From assembly GCA_964504305.1 (NCBI GenBank), contig CAZDEB010000004.1:62001-126000 (forward strand): DNA of 64,000 nucleotides, read 5' to 3'. Position numbers and translations under genes: made by a program. The notes under the pieces were generated by a model. That model saw nothing but the letters and a program-made list of their open reading frames with translations, was not told the DNA's origin and searched no databases. Source of the DNA: UBA11606 sp964504305. GTDB lineage: Bacteria > Actinomycetota > Acidimicrobiia > Acidimicrobiales > Aldehydirespiratoraceae. Shown here in pieces: positions 8,560 through 16,178 of the stretch; the first letter of the stretch is position 1; the number at the start of each line of letters is the position of its first letter.

Positions 8560-9339
8560 TTAGGCGTTGGCGCAGATGGCGTAAGCCCGGAACGTGTGGC
8601 TCGCTGCATCAGTGTTGGTGCCGGCGGCCCGCCAGGTGTTGTTGAACGGATAGCTGCGGAAGACGTCGATGTAGTTGACACCGGCAGAAGTCGAGAAGCC
8701 GCCGGCGATTATGACCTTGCCGGCGCTGCAGGATGCACTTGCTGTGGCTGAGTTGCTCGCCGCGACGGTCACGAAACCGCCGGTGATGATTTCGAGGCCC
8801 GGTACACCGCTTGGGAGAGCAGAGATAGCCGAGGCGTTGGTGGCGACGCCAATGGCGTTGGCTGATATGCCGCTGACGTTGCCCGCGATGCCGGTCGCGT
8901 TAGCGGCGATGCCGGTGGTGTTGCTCGCTACCGCCGCGGCGTTGGTCGCGATGCCGGTTGCGTTGCTCGCTACGCCGGTGGTGTTGCTCGCTACCCCAGC
9001 GGTGTTGGATGAAATGCCGGTTGCGTTGCTCGCTACGCCGGTGGCGTTGCTTGCTACGCCCGCGGCGTTGGCGGCGATGGCCGGTTGTGCGACGTTGGTG
9101 TCGTAGCGATGCAGAAACGCGACGTCTTGGGCCCGGGTGACTGGCTCAGTGGGGCCAAATGTGCCATCGCTGAAACCGGTCGTGATGCCCTTCGATGCCG
9201 CCCAGTTGATGGCGTCTTCGAACAGGTCGCCGTGGCTGACATCGGAAAAGGTGTGGGTTGCAAGTGCGGTAGCGGGCACGAGCATTGTCACGGTGATTAC
9301 CGCGATGGCCATTTTGACTTTGCTAATCGTGATTGTCAT
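8560..9339 (-). CDS. Secreted SLH protein with heptad-repeat stalk
   Basis: The 259-residue product has a signal peptide, one SLH domain (about residues 30-80), twelve seven-residue repeats (about 88-171) and a C-terminal domain of about 80 residues with two cysteines (CSAGKVIIAGGFS and AYAICANA). The repeats follow V/I-x-x-N-x-x-G, so every heptad has a branched residue at position a and Asn at d. This matches the N-at-d trimeric coiled coil known from trimeric autotransporter stalks. The C-terminal domain resembles a domain common in secreted actinobacterial proteins, from memory. Probable role: a wall-anchored trimeric fibre or adhesin. Function is not proven. Confidence 0.75.
   Translation of the reverse strand: MTITISKVKMAIAVITVTMLVPATALATHTFSDVSHGDLFEDAINWAASKGITTGFSDGTFGPTEPVTRAQDVAFLHRYDTNVAQPAIAANAAGVASNATGVASNATGISSNTAGVASNTTGVASNATGIATNAAAVASNTTGIAANATGIAGNVSGISANAIGVATNASAISALPSGVPGLEIITGGFVTVAASNSATASASCSAGKVIIAGGFSTSAGVNYIDVFRSYPFNNTWRAAGTNTDAASHTFRAYAICANA
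8827..9078 (-). repeat. 21-base tandem repeat encoding twelve heptads
   Basis: Twelve imperfect 21-base units inside the SLH gene encode the V/I-x-x-N-x-x-G heptads. Each unit keeps the Asn codon and the preceding branched residue while the other codons drift, so selection acts on the protein pattern. Confidence 0.85.
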
Positions 9340-9413
9340 TGGTCATTCCTTGGTTGGTTTCCCGGCAGTCGCGGGGTTTCGCTTACTGTCGGGCGTGGGA
9401 CGATAAAAGTGAG

Positions 9414-9441
9414 AGAGCCCCGGGCTAAGGCCCGGGGCTCT
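9414..9441. terminator. Hairpin between divergent SLH gene and fabH
   Basis: A 12-bp perfect stem pairs 9414-9425 (AGAGCCCCGGGC) with 9430-9441 around a TAAG loop. It lies between divergently read genes, so it is not a normal 3' terminator for either. It may insulate the units or act in a 5' leader. The remaining sequence of this 285-base gap shows nothing else I can name. Confidence 0.5.
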
Positions 9442-9624
9442 TCGGTCGCACCTCAGGGGGGAGGAGATGCGTGGGGGAGAGGGAGGGATTTCGCCGCCCC
9501 TGTACGAATAGATTCGGTCAAGTTGACCGCAACTTTGAGGACCTTCACTCTGTGTGGCATCTCGCACGAAGCTTCGAGTTCTTCTAGTATCGATGGATCG
9601 TTGGTTGACCAAGGGGTTACGGCT

Positions 9625-10731
9625 GTGCCGCGAGCAGAGATCACAGGCTGGGGTAAGTGTGTTCCGCCGGTGAAGCTCACGAACGACGACCTTGAACAGA
9701 TGGTCGAAACGTCGGGTGATTGGATTGTCGCGCGGACCGGAATCGAACAGCGGGGGATAAGCCATGTGGAGGTGACCGACCTCGCTGAGGTTGCGGCGTT
9801 GCGGGCGCTGGCCGCCGCCGGTCTCGAACCCAAAGATGTGGACCTGCTGGTGATGGCGACCGTTACGCCCGAGATCACTTGCCCGAGCAACGCCTGTTTC
9901 CTTCAGGAACGGTTGGGTGCGGCCAATGCGGCGGCGTTCGATCTGAACGCCGCGTGCAGCGGTTGGGTGTATGGCTCGGCCACGGTTTCTTCGATGATCG
10001 AGTCAGGCATCGCCGAACGGGTCCTGTTGATCGGCGCCGAAAAGCTCCATTTTGTGATGGATTACCACGACCGTTCGACGTGCATTTTGTTTGGCGACGG
10101 AGCGGGCGCCGCGGTCTTTGAAGCCTCAACGAGCGGTGCAGGATTCTTGGCCCACGACTTGGGGGCTGACGGGGTTGCCGGCCGAACGATGGTTTTCCCT
10201 ACTTTGGGCACCCGCGGCGAGTTGCTTCGACCGCGTAACCCAGCCGAGGACCGGCTTCATTTCGAAGGGCAAACGGTGTTCAAGATTGCGGTTCGGGGCA
10301 TGGAGGCGTCGGTTCGCCGGGCTCTCCAACGCGCCGACATGACGATTGACGATGTCGACCTGGTAATCCCGCATCAGGCCAACCGTCGGATTATCGAAGC
10401 CGCGGTCAGGAGATTGGGTGTCCCGCTCGACAAGGTGATGATCAACATTGCTGATCATGGCAATTCGGCTGCGGCGTCAATTCCGATGGCACTGGCCGAT
10501 GCTCTGGCGCAGGAGCGGGTGCATAGCGGCGACGTTGTTGTGCAAACGGCGTTTGGTGGTGGTGTGACTTGGGGTTCTTCTGTGTTCAGGTGGGGTGACC
10601 GGGTCGAGCCGTTGGGCCTTTGCGATGCCGACTTGGCGCCGTGTGATCAGACGGTCTTCGAACTGCTTGGCGCTAACCGCGAGTTCTTCGCCCCGTTTCA
10701 CCAGATCACCGAAGCGCACACGGTCGAATAG
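9625..10731 (+). CDS. fabH: 3-oxoacyl-ACP synthase III (KAS III) family protein
   Basis: KAS III condenses acyl-CoA with malonyl-ACP to begin fatty acid synthesis. The catalytic triad is visible: Cys in NAACSGW, His in IPHQANRRI and Asn in HGNSAAASIP. GTG 9625 was chosen because the conserved part starts AEITGWGKCVPP and an AAGGGG site sits 8 bases upstream; the open frame extends far upstream without conservation. The product of 368 residues is about 35 longer than usual at the C-terminus. No other fatty acid gene is adjacent, so a specialised starter or side role is possible. Confidence 0.88.
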   Translation: MPRAEITGWGKCVPPVKLTNDDLEQMVETSGDWIVARTGIEQRGISHVEVTDLAEVAALRALAAAGLEPKDVDLLVMATVTPEITCPSNACFLQERLGAANAAAFDLNAACSGWVYGSATVSSMIESGIAERVLLIGAEKLHFVMDYHDRSTCILFGDGAGAAVFEASTSGAGFLAHDLGADGVAGRTMVFPTLGTRGELLRPRNPAEDRLHFEGQTVFKIAVRGMEASVRRALQRADMTIDDVDLVIPHQANRRIIEAAVRRLGVPLDKVMINIADHGNSAAASIPMALADALAQERVHSGDVVVQTAFGGGVTWGSSVFRWGDRVEPLGLCDADLAPCDQTVFELLGANREFFAPFHQITEAHTVE

Positions 10732-10867
10732 CGGACACGGCCGTTAGCAGTAGCTGGTCGATTATCCGTAGTGGGTCGTTAGACCCATCCGGGTTAGGTC
10801 CTTGGTCCCGCGAACGGCTGGGCCTGAGGAAGCTTCCCACGTGACAGTTGCCCGGTCCTTGTCAAGG

Positions 10868-10887
10868 TTGGGGCCGAGAGTCCCGTA
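10868..10887. promoter_or_regulatory. Candidate DevR/DosR-type binding box
   Basis: The 20 bases match 16 positions of the mycobacterial DosR consensus (TTSGGGACTWW then AGTCCCSAA, as I remember it). The right half AGAGTCCCG is best kept. It lies 60 bases before a gene whose DNA-binding domain is DevR-like, which suggests autoregulation. An 8-bp stem (10886-10893 with 10912-10919) follows it. Confidence 0.45.
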
Positions 10888-10946
10888 GGTGTCCTTGAGC
10901 GGTGAACCGGAGACACCTAGCCGGACAGGAAGAAGGACCCCCCAAA

Positions 10947-11636
10947 ATGACCATTCGAGTATTTCTCTTGGATGACCACGAACTAGTACGAGAAGGCCTG
11001 CGGGCTGTGCTCGAACGTGAGACTGATATCGAGATTGTTGGCGAGGCTGGCACCGCGATTGATGGCATTCGCCGCATCGAAGCGACCCGTCCCGACGTTG
11101 CGCTCATCGACTTGATGCTCCCTGACGGCGACGGTCTTGATGTCTGCCGCGGCATCAAGGAACGTATCCCCGGCGTTGCTTGCCTGATTCTCACGTCGTA
11201 TTCCAACGATGATGTCTTGCTGTCGGCTATTCGGGCTGATGCTGCGGGCTTCTTGTTGAAGCGGACCGCTGGAGTCGAGCTTGTACGGTCGCTTCGAGTA
11301 GTCGCCAACGGTGGTTCGCTGATCGATCCCACCCTTACTGGGCGGCTCCTCGAACGGCTCCGTTCGGGCAAGATCGATGACAATGACGGTTCGCTCTTGA
11401 ACGAGTTGAGCCCTCAAGAGCGACGACTGCTTGATCACTTGGCCGAGGGTTTGACCAACCGCCAGATTGCCGAACGGATGAACCTTGCCGAGAAGACGGT
11501 AAAGAACTACGTCTCGAACTTGTTGCGTAAGCTCAACATGAGCAGCCGGACCGAGGCCGCGGTGTATGTGACCAACCTGCGGGCCGATCGCGAACGGCGG
11601 AGCCGTCTGGTGGATGGCGCCGCCACTTTGGCCTGA
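10947..11636 (+). CDS. DevR/NarL-type response regulator
   Basis: Two-domain transcription regulator of 229 residues. The receiver domain has the acidic pair DD at 9-10, the phosphoacceptor Asp near 55 in LIDLMLPD and the Lys in FLLKRT. The LuxR-type helix-turn-helix reads GLTNRQIAERMNLAEKTVKNYV, with SSRTEAAVYVT after it, very like DevR/DosR of mycobacteria. ATG 10947 follows an AGGAAGAAGGA site, and the 15-residue extension upstream was dropped. No histidine kinase gene is beside it. A strong terminator follows, so the gene is probably monocistronic. Signal and regulon are unknown. Confidence 0.88.
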   Translation: MTIRVFLLDDHELVREGLRAVLERETDIEIVGEAGTAIDGIRRIEATRPDVALIDLMLPDGDGLDVCRGIKERIPGVACLILTSYSNDDVLLSAIRADAAGFLLKRTAGVELVRSLRVVANGGSLIDPTLTGRLLERLRSGKIDDNDGSLLNELSPQERRLLDHLAEGLTNRQIAERMNLAEKTVKNYVSNLLRKLNMSSRTEAAVYVTNLRADRERRSRLVDGAATLA

Positions 11637-11655
11637 CTCTCTGACAGTCTGTATG

Positions 11656-11693
11656 GGTGCTGGCGGGCCGATTGGCCCGCCAGCACCAGTTTT
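11656..11693 (+). terminator. Rho-independent terminator after the response regulator
   Basis: A perfect 14-bp GC-rich stem pairs 11656-11669 (GGTGCTGGCGGGCC) with 11674-11687 around GATT, followed by AGTTTT. It starts 19 bases after the stop codon. Confidence 0.9.
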
Positions 11694-11714
11694 GCGGGCA
11701 ATTTCTCCCGAATC

Positions 11715-11733
11715 GGTGTCGGCTGCCGACACC
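11715..11733 (+). promoter_or_regulatory. Perfect palindrome upstream of the metzincin start
   Basis: GGTGTCGGC, one T, GCCGACACC: a 19-base perfect inverted repeat ending 5 bases before the GTG start of the next gene. It could be a repressor operator or an mRNA hairpin that hides the ribosome binding region. Confidence 0.5.
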
Positions 11734-11738
11734 AGAAA

Positions 11739-13442
11739 GTGATGATGGGTCTTCTCCGCAAGTTCAACGCTCTGTTCGTCTCGGTTGTGGTCGTGGCGGT
11801 GGTCGCAAGTGCCGCGCCGGCGTCGGCCGCGGCTGGCGACCCTGATCCGCTGAGCCTCTTGCGAGGCGGCGGCGCGGCCGAGCAGTTCGGCCTCGGGGGC
11901 GACGTGACCACAGTCTGGATCTGCAACTCCGGCACCGCCGCCGACATTCAAACGTTCACGCTCACCGACGTTGTGGCGTGGGCCAACAGCACGATCTCGC
12001 CGTACTTCTCAACGATCTCACGGGGGCGGTATTCGAACACGTTCGTGGGTGGAGGCATCGTCTCAGCGTCCAACCCCAATGCATGCCTTGCCGCGGGGCG
12101 GGTCGCCACGTCCACGAGCAATGTCATGGTGATCGACCGAACTTCGGCGGCAGGCGGCTTTGGTGGCTCGGGGCTGGCCTACTACTCGGGGAACTCGATG
12201 ACGACAGGATCTTTGGCTGATCCTGCTTCTTCGACGTCACGAGGGTTTTGGCTGGGCGGGGGCAGCTACGGCTTGCCGAGCATTGGTGCTCACGAAGTTG
12301 GTCACACGTTGGCCTGGCCCCACTCTGGCTCGGGCGCGACGGGCTCGGTGGCCCCCTACGACAATCAGTACGACATCATGAGCGGCGCTGGTACCGACAG
12401 TGGAAATTCAGGTGTGTACGACAACTTCTGCGGGAGCTTGGGTCCGTGTGAGGTGACTCACACCATGGCGATCAATCGTTATGCGAGTGGGTGGGTCGAC
12501 CTCGACCAGATCGAGATCGTGGCGCGGAAGGGAATTGTTTCTGACCTGAACGGACCCGAGGCGGCCGGCAAACAGATGGCCTTGATCCCGTCGCCCGACC
12601 CGCTCGTGTATTACACGGTCGAAGCCCGTCCGAATACCGGATACGACGCCGTCTTGCCGTTTGGTGGTGTAGTTGTTCACACCGTTGACCTGACCGCCGC
12701 TTGTTCGACGCCGATTTGTTGGGGGGCGGCGAGACGTCAGCATCCGGCGGTATCGGCGATCGACAACGCCAATCACCTGATCGGTGTGGGCAGCAGCCTG
12801 ACCCTCAACGGGGTGACGATTACCGTAACGGCGGCCACCGCGTCGGGGTACAACGTGTCGTTCACTGGGACGCCGACTGGATGCGCGATGGGACCCAATC
12901 CCTTTACCGATTTCGACGCAAATTCGTTTGCGTTCGCGAGCGTTGGGTGCATCCGAGTTCTTGGCATCACCACCGGCACGAGCGCCACTACCTATTCGCC
13001 CAAAGCATCGGTTACCCGCGAGCAGATGGCCGCCTTCTTGGCTCGGTTGTGGCGGGCGTTGGGCAATACTTGCTCGTCAACCCCGGCGCCCTTCAGTGAC
13101 CTGGCCGGCTCCTTTGCCGCCGCCGATGTTGCGTGTATCTACGATTTGAAGGTGACGTCGGGTTTGGGCCTGGGAACCTACGGCACGGCCGCTTTGGTGA
13201 CGCGTGAGCAGATGGCTGCGTTCTTGGGGCGTCTTTGGACGGCGCTCGGCAAGACTTGTTCGACCGCGCCGACGCCGTTCACCGATATTTCTGACTCGTT
13301 CGCGGTCCCCGACATCTCGTGCATTTACGCCATCGGCATCACCAAGGGCGCAACCGCGACCACCTACAACCCGAAGGGCAATGTGAATCGTGAGGAAATG
13401 GGGGCGTTCTTGGCCCGCTTCTGGGACGCGGCGCTGATCTGA
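11739..13442 (+). CDS. Secreted metzincin-type metalloprotease with three SLH-like repeats
   Basis: The 567-residue product starts with a signal peptide ending near APASAAA. The zinc site HEVGHTLAWPH is at residues 185-195 and a Met-turn candidate YDIMSG near 212-216, as in metzincins, except that the usual Gly of HExxHxxGxxH is Ala. About residues 380-567 hold three SLH-like repeats, each with a Phe-Thr-Asp type start, a Cys-Ile stretch, GIT-K/T and a TREQMAAFLARLW-like end. The cysteines in each repeat suggest disulfides. GTG 11739 was used; ATG 11742 and 11745 are equally possible. Expected role: wall-attached extracellular protease. Substrate unknown. Confidence 0.82.
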   Translation: MMMGLLRKFNALFVSVVVVAVVASAAPASAAAGDPDPLSLLRGGGAAEQFGLGGDVTTVWICNSGTAADIQTFTLTDVVAWANSTISPYFSTISRGRYSNTFVGGGIVSASNPNACLAAGRVATSTSNVMVIDRTSAAGGFGGSGLAYYSGNSMTTGSLADPASSTSRGFWLGGGSYGLPSIGAHEVGHTLAWPHSGSGATGSVAPYDNQYDIMSGAGTDSGNSGVYDNFCGSLGPCEVTHTMAINRYASGWVDLDQIEIVARKGIVSDLNGPEAAGKQMALIPSPDPLVYYTVEARPNTGYDAVLPFGGVVVHTVDLTAACSTPICWGAARRQHPAVSAIDNANHLIGVGSSLTLNGVTITVTAATASGYNVSFTGTPTGCAMGPNPFTDFDANSFAFASVGCIRVLGITTGTSATTYSPKASVTREQMAAFLARLWRALGNTCSSTPAPFSDLAGSFAAADVACIYDLKVTSGLGLGTYGTAALVTREQMAAFLGRLWTALGKTCSTAPTPFTDISDSFAVPDISCIYAIGITKGATATTYNPKGNVNREEMGAFLARFWDAALI

Positions 13443-13464
13443 CGTTCGACGCCGCTGCCAACAG

Positions 13465-14601
13465 TTAGTGCCGGCCCCGCCGTTGCGCCGATTCGGTGAG
13501 GGTTGCTTCCTCAACGTCGAAGTGTTGACGGTAGCCAGAGGCGAACGCTTGGGCGGTTGCCGCGAAGGGCAAAGCGAGCAGCGCTCCGACAACGCCGAGT
13601 AGTGCCGCGCCGGCGATGACCGCTCCGTAGGCGACGGCCACGTGGATCTGCATGGTGTGAGCGGTGACTCGGGGGGCGAACACGTAGTTCTCGACCTGTT
13701 GGTAAATGATGATGCCAATCGCCACGAACAGGCCGGTCTTGGGCTGATGCAAAAGGGCGATGAGGATCGGCAACGCTCCGGCGAAGTAGGTGCCGATAAC
13801 GGGGATGAATTGGCTGACTACGCCCACCCAAAGTGCTAGAGGTATCGGGAACGGCACGTCGAGCAGGCTGAAAACGACGTAGTGCGCGGCCGAGGACAAG
13901 ATCGCCAGCACCGTACGTGAATAGATGTAACCGCCGGTCTTTTCGATGGCAAGGTCCCAGACGTCCAATACCATTTGTTGGCGCTTTGGTTGGAGGAACG
14001 AGCACACGTTTCGCCGTAGCTGTGGCCCTTCGGCGACCAGGTAGAAGGTGAACAGCAACACCGTGAATGTTTGGAACAAGACGTTGAGGACGGTGGTGCC
14101 GAGGTTGACGACGTCGTCGGCGAATCGGCTGGCTAGATCAGAGACCCCTCCGCCGTCCACGAATTCGTTGCTGACCCGCTGCAAGTCGATGCTGCTGTCG
14201 ACATTGCGTTGCAGCCAGGACTCGGTGTCGGTGATGTAGCCCGGCGCCTGATCCACGAAACCTTGGATTTGGTCGGCCAATGCTGTTCCGATCGCCGCCG
14301 AAAACCCGACGAGGCTTATCAACATTGTGAGGTAGACGATCCAGACGCCGAGGCCCCGACGGATGCCCCATCGTTCGAGTCGGTTCACGGCTGGTTCGAT
14401 GGCGAACGACAAGAACAGCGAGATGAGCACGACAATGAGCAATGACCGCAGTGACCTCAGAGCACCGGTACCCAGGTATGTGATCGCCCATCCGAGCCAG
14501 AACAGGGCGATTGCTTTGATCACCCATCGGGGGACCTTGGTGCCACCGGGGATAACGATCGTGCCACCGGTTGATTCGGGGACTGGTTCGTCGTCGGTCA
14601 T
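13465..14601 (-). CDS. AI-2E family transporter (PerM-like permease)
   Basis: The 378-residue membrane protein has the layout of the AI-2E/UPF0118 family: two early helices, a long central segment with helical periplasmic residues (about 100-190), then a cluster of helices with the signature SQFIPVIGTYFAGALP and a late EN-containing loop (QQVENYVFAPRV). Members export small molecules or ions; autoinducer-2 export is shown for only a few, so the substrate is open. ATG 14601 was preferred to a TTG at 14628. It converges with the metzincin gene, 22 bases away. Confidence 0.88.
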   Translation of the reverse strand: MTDDEPVPESTGGTIVIPGGTKVPRWVIKAIALFWLGWAITYLGTGALRSLRSLLIVVLISLFLSFAIEPAVNRLERWGIRRGLGVWIVYLTMLISLVGFSAAIGTALADQIQGFVDQAPGYITDTESWLQRNVDSSIDLQRVSNEFVDGGGVSDLASRFADDVVNLGTTVLNVLFQTFTVLLFTFYLVAEGPQLRRNVCSFLQPKRQQMVLDVWDLAIEKTGGYIYSRTVLAILSSAAHYVVFSLLDVPFPIPLALWVGVVSQFIPVIGTYFAGALPILIALLHQPKTGLFVAIGIIIYQQVENYVFAPRVTAHTMQIHVAVAYGAVIAGAALLGVVGALLALPFAATAQAFASGYRQHFDVEEATLTESAQRRGRH

Positions 14602-14686
14602 GCGCGGGACGCTAGTCCCGGATGGCAAATGTGGGAGGGACCCGGTTGGTTCGCGAGGGTCGTGCCGTTAAGCTTTCAACTTCGTG

Positions 14687-14792
14687 CTCTCAGGTATCTG
14701 AGAGTCCGCAATCGATGTCTGTGAAGGCCCTCCGGGGAACCACACGGCAAAACCGAAACAACGCTCCGCCGGGTTCGCCTGTGCGGAGCGTT
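14687..14792 (+). promoter_or_regulatory. Structured leader upstream of rplC
   Basis: The 235 bases between the divergent permease gene and rplC contain a 7-bp stem with a GTAT loop (14687-14704, CTCTCAG) and a 10-bp perfect stem (14760-14769, AACGCTCCGC, with 14783-14792). The second lies 44 bases before the rplC start. A new promoter must lie here because rplC is cut off from rpsJ. A ribosomal-protein feedback leader is an inference. Confidence 0.45.
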
Positions 14793-14836
14793 CGCGTGAG
14801 CAGCAGCTCCCGCGACGGCAACCACAGGAAGCAACT

Positions 14837-15475
14837 ATGGCCACCAAGGCGATCGTCGGCGAAAAGGTCGGCATGACGCAGGTCTGGGATGAAGAGAACC
14901 GCATCGTCCCGGTCACTGTTCTGCGCGTCTCCCCTTGCCGTGTCGTGCAGGTAAAAACACCTGAGAGCGACGGCTACAGCGCCATCCAAGTCACGCGAGG
15001 CGTGCGGGATGCGAGCAAGTTCAACCGGCCCGAGACCGGACACTTCGACAAGGCCGGTGTCGATCCGGGCCGCACGCTCGTTGAGCTGCGTCTCGACGAC
15101 GTCAGCGAGTTCAGTGTCGGTCAGGAGATCGGCGCCGATGTGCTCGCACAAGGCGAACTGGTCGACGTCACTGCCGTTTCACGCGGCAAGGGCTTCGCCG
15201 GAGCGATGAAACGGCACGGGTTTGGTGGTGCGCCAGCCAGTCACGGTGCCCATAAGAACCACCGCAAGCCCGGATCGGTGGGCCAGTGCGCTACTCCGAG
15301 CCGAGTTTTCCGAGGCAAGAAGATGCCTGGCCGTATGGGCAACGACAAGGTCACCACGCTCAACCTCTTGGTTGTCAAGAGCGACCCCGAGGCCGAGGTC
15401 TTGTTGGTCCGCGGCGCGGTACCTGGTGCCCGTGGCGCCACGGTCGTCATTCGCGATGCTGTGAAGGGAAGCTGA
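14837..15475 (+). CDS. rplC: 50S ribosomal protein L3
   Basis: L3 is an early-assembly protein near the peptidyl transferase centre. The 212-residue product keeps GEKVGMTQVWDE at the N-terminus and GSVGQCATPSRVFRGKKMPGRMG-type residues around 150-165. ACAGGAAG precedes the ATG. It opens the long ribosomal protein run that continues to rplQ, and overlaps nothing upstream. Confidence 0.98.
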   Translation: MATKAIVGEKVGMTQVWDEENRIVPVTVLRVSPCRVVQVKTPESDGYSAIQVTRGVRDASKFNRPETGHFDKAGVDPGRTLVELRLDDVSEFSVGQEIGADVLAQGELVDVTAVSRGKGFAGAMKRHGFGGAPASHGAHKNHRKPGSVGQCATPSRVFRGKKMPGRMGNDKVTTLNLLVVKSDPEAEVLLVRGAVPGARGATVVIRDAVKGS

Positions 15476-15476
15476 C

Positions 15477-16178
15477 ATGGCAAACGTCACCATGAAGACT
15501 CAGGCTGGCAAGAAGGCCGGCAGTGCCGATCTGGCGGCGGGCGTTTTTGGCATAGAGCCGAACATGTCCGTTATGCATCAGGTTGTCACTGCTCAGTTGG
15601 CCGCTCGCCGTGCTGGTACCCACTCCACCAAGACCCGTCGCGAAGTGTCGGGCGGCGGTGCGAAACCGTGGCGCCAAAAGGGCACCGGCCGGGCTCGTGC
15701 CGGCACGACTCGGGCGCCGCACTGGCGTGGTGGCGGTATTGCTCATGGCCCCAAGCCTCGCGATTACAGCCAGCGCACCCCCAAGAAGATGATCAAGCTC
15801 GCCCTCAACTCGGCTCTTTCCGACCGGGCCAGCGAAGACAAGGTCATCGTGGTCGACCAGTGGTCGTTCGAAACTCCCAAGACGTCCGACGCCAAGGCGG
15901 CGCTTGCGGCGATCGGCGCCGAGGGCAAGGTGTTGATGGTTCTCGGCGACGAGGACACGAACGCCTACAAGAGTTTCCGTAACCTCACCAATGTGCATTG
16001 CTTGCATGTCCGTGAGCTCAACACTTACGACGTGCTTGATAGCGACGTTGTTGTGTTCACCGAAGCGACGTTGCCGTCGGTACCCGCTGATGACGGATCC
16101 GGCGCGGGTTCAACCGAGTCGGTACCCGCTGATGACGGATCCGGTGCGGAAGTCACCGGAAGTGAAGGAGAGTCCTGA
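15477..16178 (+). CDS. rplD: 50S ribosomal protein L4 with acidic repeated tail
   Basis: L4 binds 23S rRNA and lines the exit tunnel; in some bacteria it also represses its own operon. The core contains the tunnel loop (GGGAKPWRQKGTGRARAGT). At 233 residues it is about 25 longer than usual because of an acidic C-terminal tail holding two copies of SVPADDGSGA. The start lies one base after rplC ends; the stop overlaps rplW. Confidence 0.97.
   Translation: MANVTMKTQAGKKAGSADLAAGVFGIEPNMSVMHQVVTAQLAARRAGTHSTKTRREVSGGGAKPWRQKGTGRARAGTTRAPHWRGGGIAHGPKPRDYSQRTPKKMIKLALNSALSDRASEDKVIVVDQWSFETPKTSDAKAALAAIGAEGKVLMVLGDEDTNAYKSFRNLTNVHCLHVRELNTYDVLDSDVVVFTEATLPSVPADDGSGAGSTESVPADDGSGAEVTGSEGES
16076..16149 (+). 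repeat. Direct repeat in the rplD tail
   Basis: A 32-base unit occurs at 16076-16107 and 16118-16149 with one mismatch (C versus T), period 42 bases. It encodes the duplicated SVPADDGSGA. The near identity at synonymous positions indicates recent duplication. Confidence 0.9.

Noticed and set aside
8827..9078. Possible CRISPR array
   Set aside because: The 21-base units are contiguous, without spacers, and encode a heptad pattern in a secreted protein.
8675..9106. 143-codon plus frame rich in Ala-Leu-Pro repeats
   Set aside because: It is the reverse reading of the N-at-d heptad gene; the repeats make any frame look periodic.
10772..10787. TGGGTC-GTTA-GACCCA stem after fabH as a terminator
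   Set aside because: Six base pairs with no T-run; too weak to call.
10790..10812. Second DevR-type box (TTAGGTCC, TTGGTCCCG)
   Set aside because: Only about half of the positions match the consensus and symmetry is poor.
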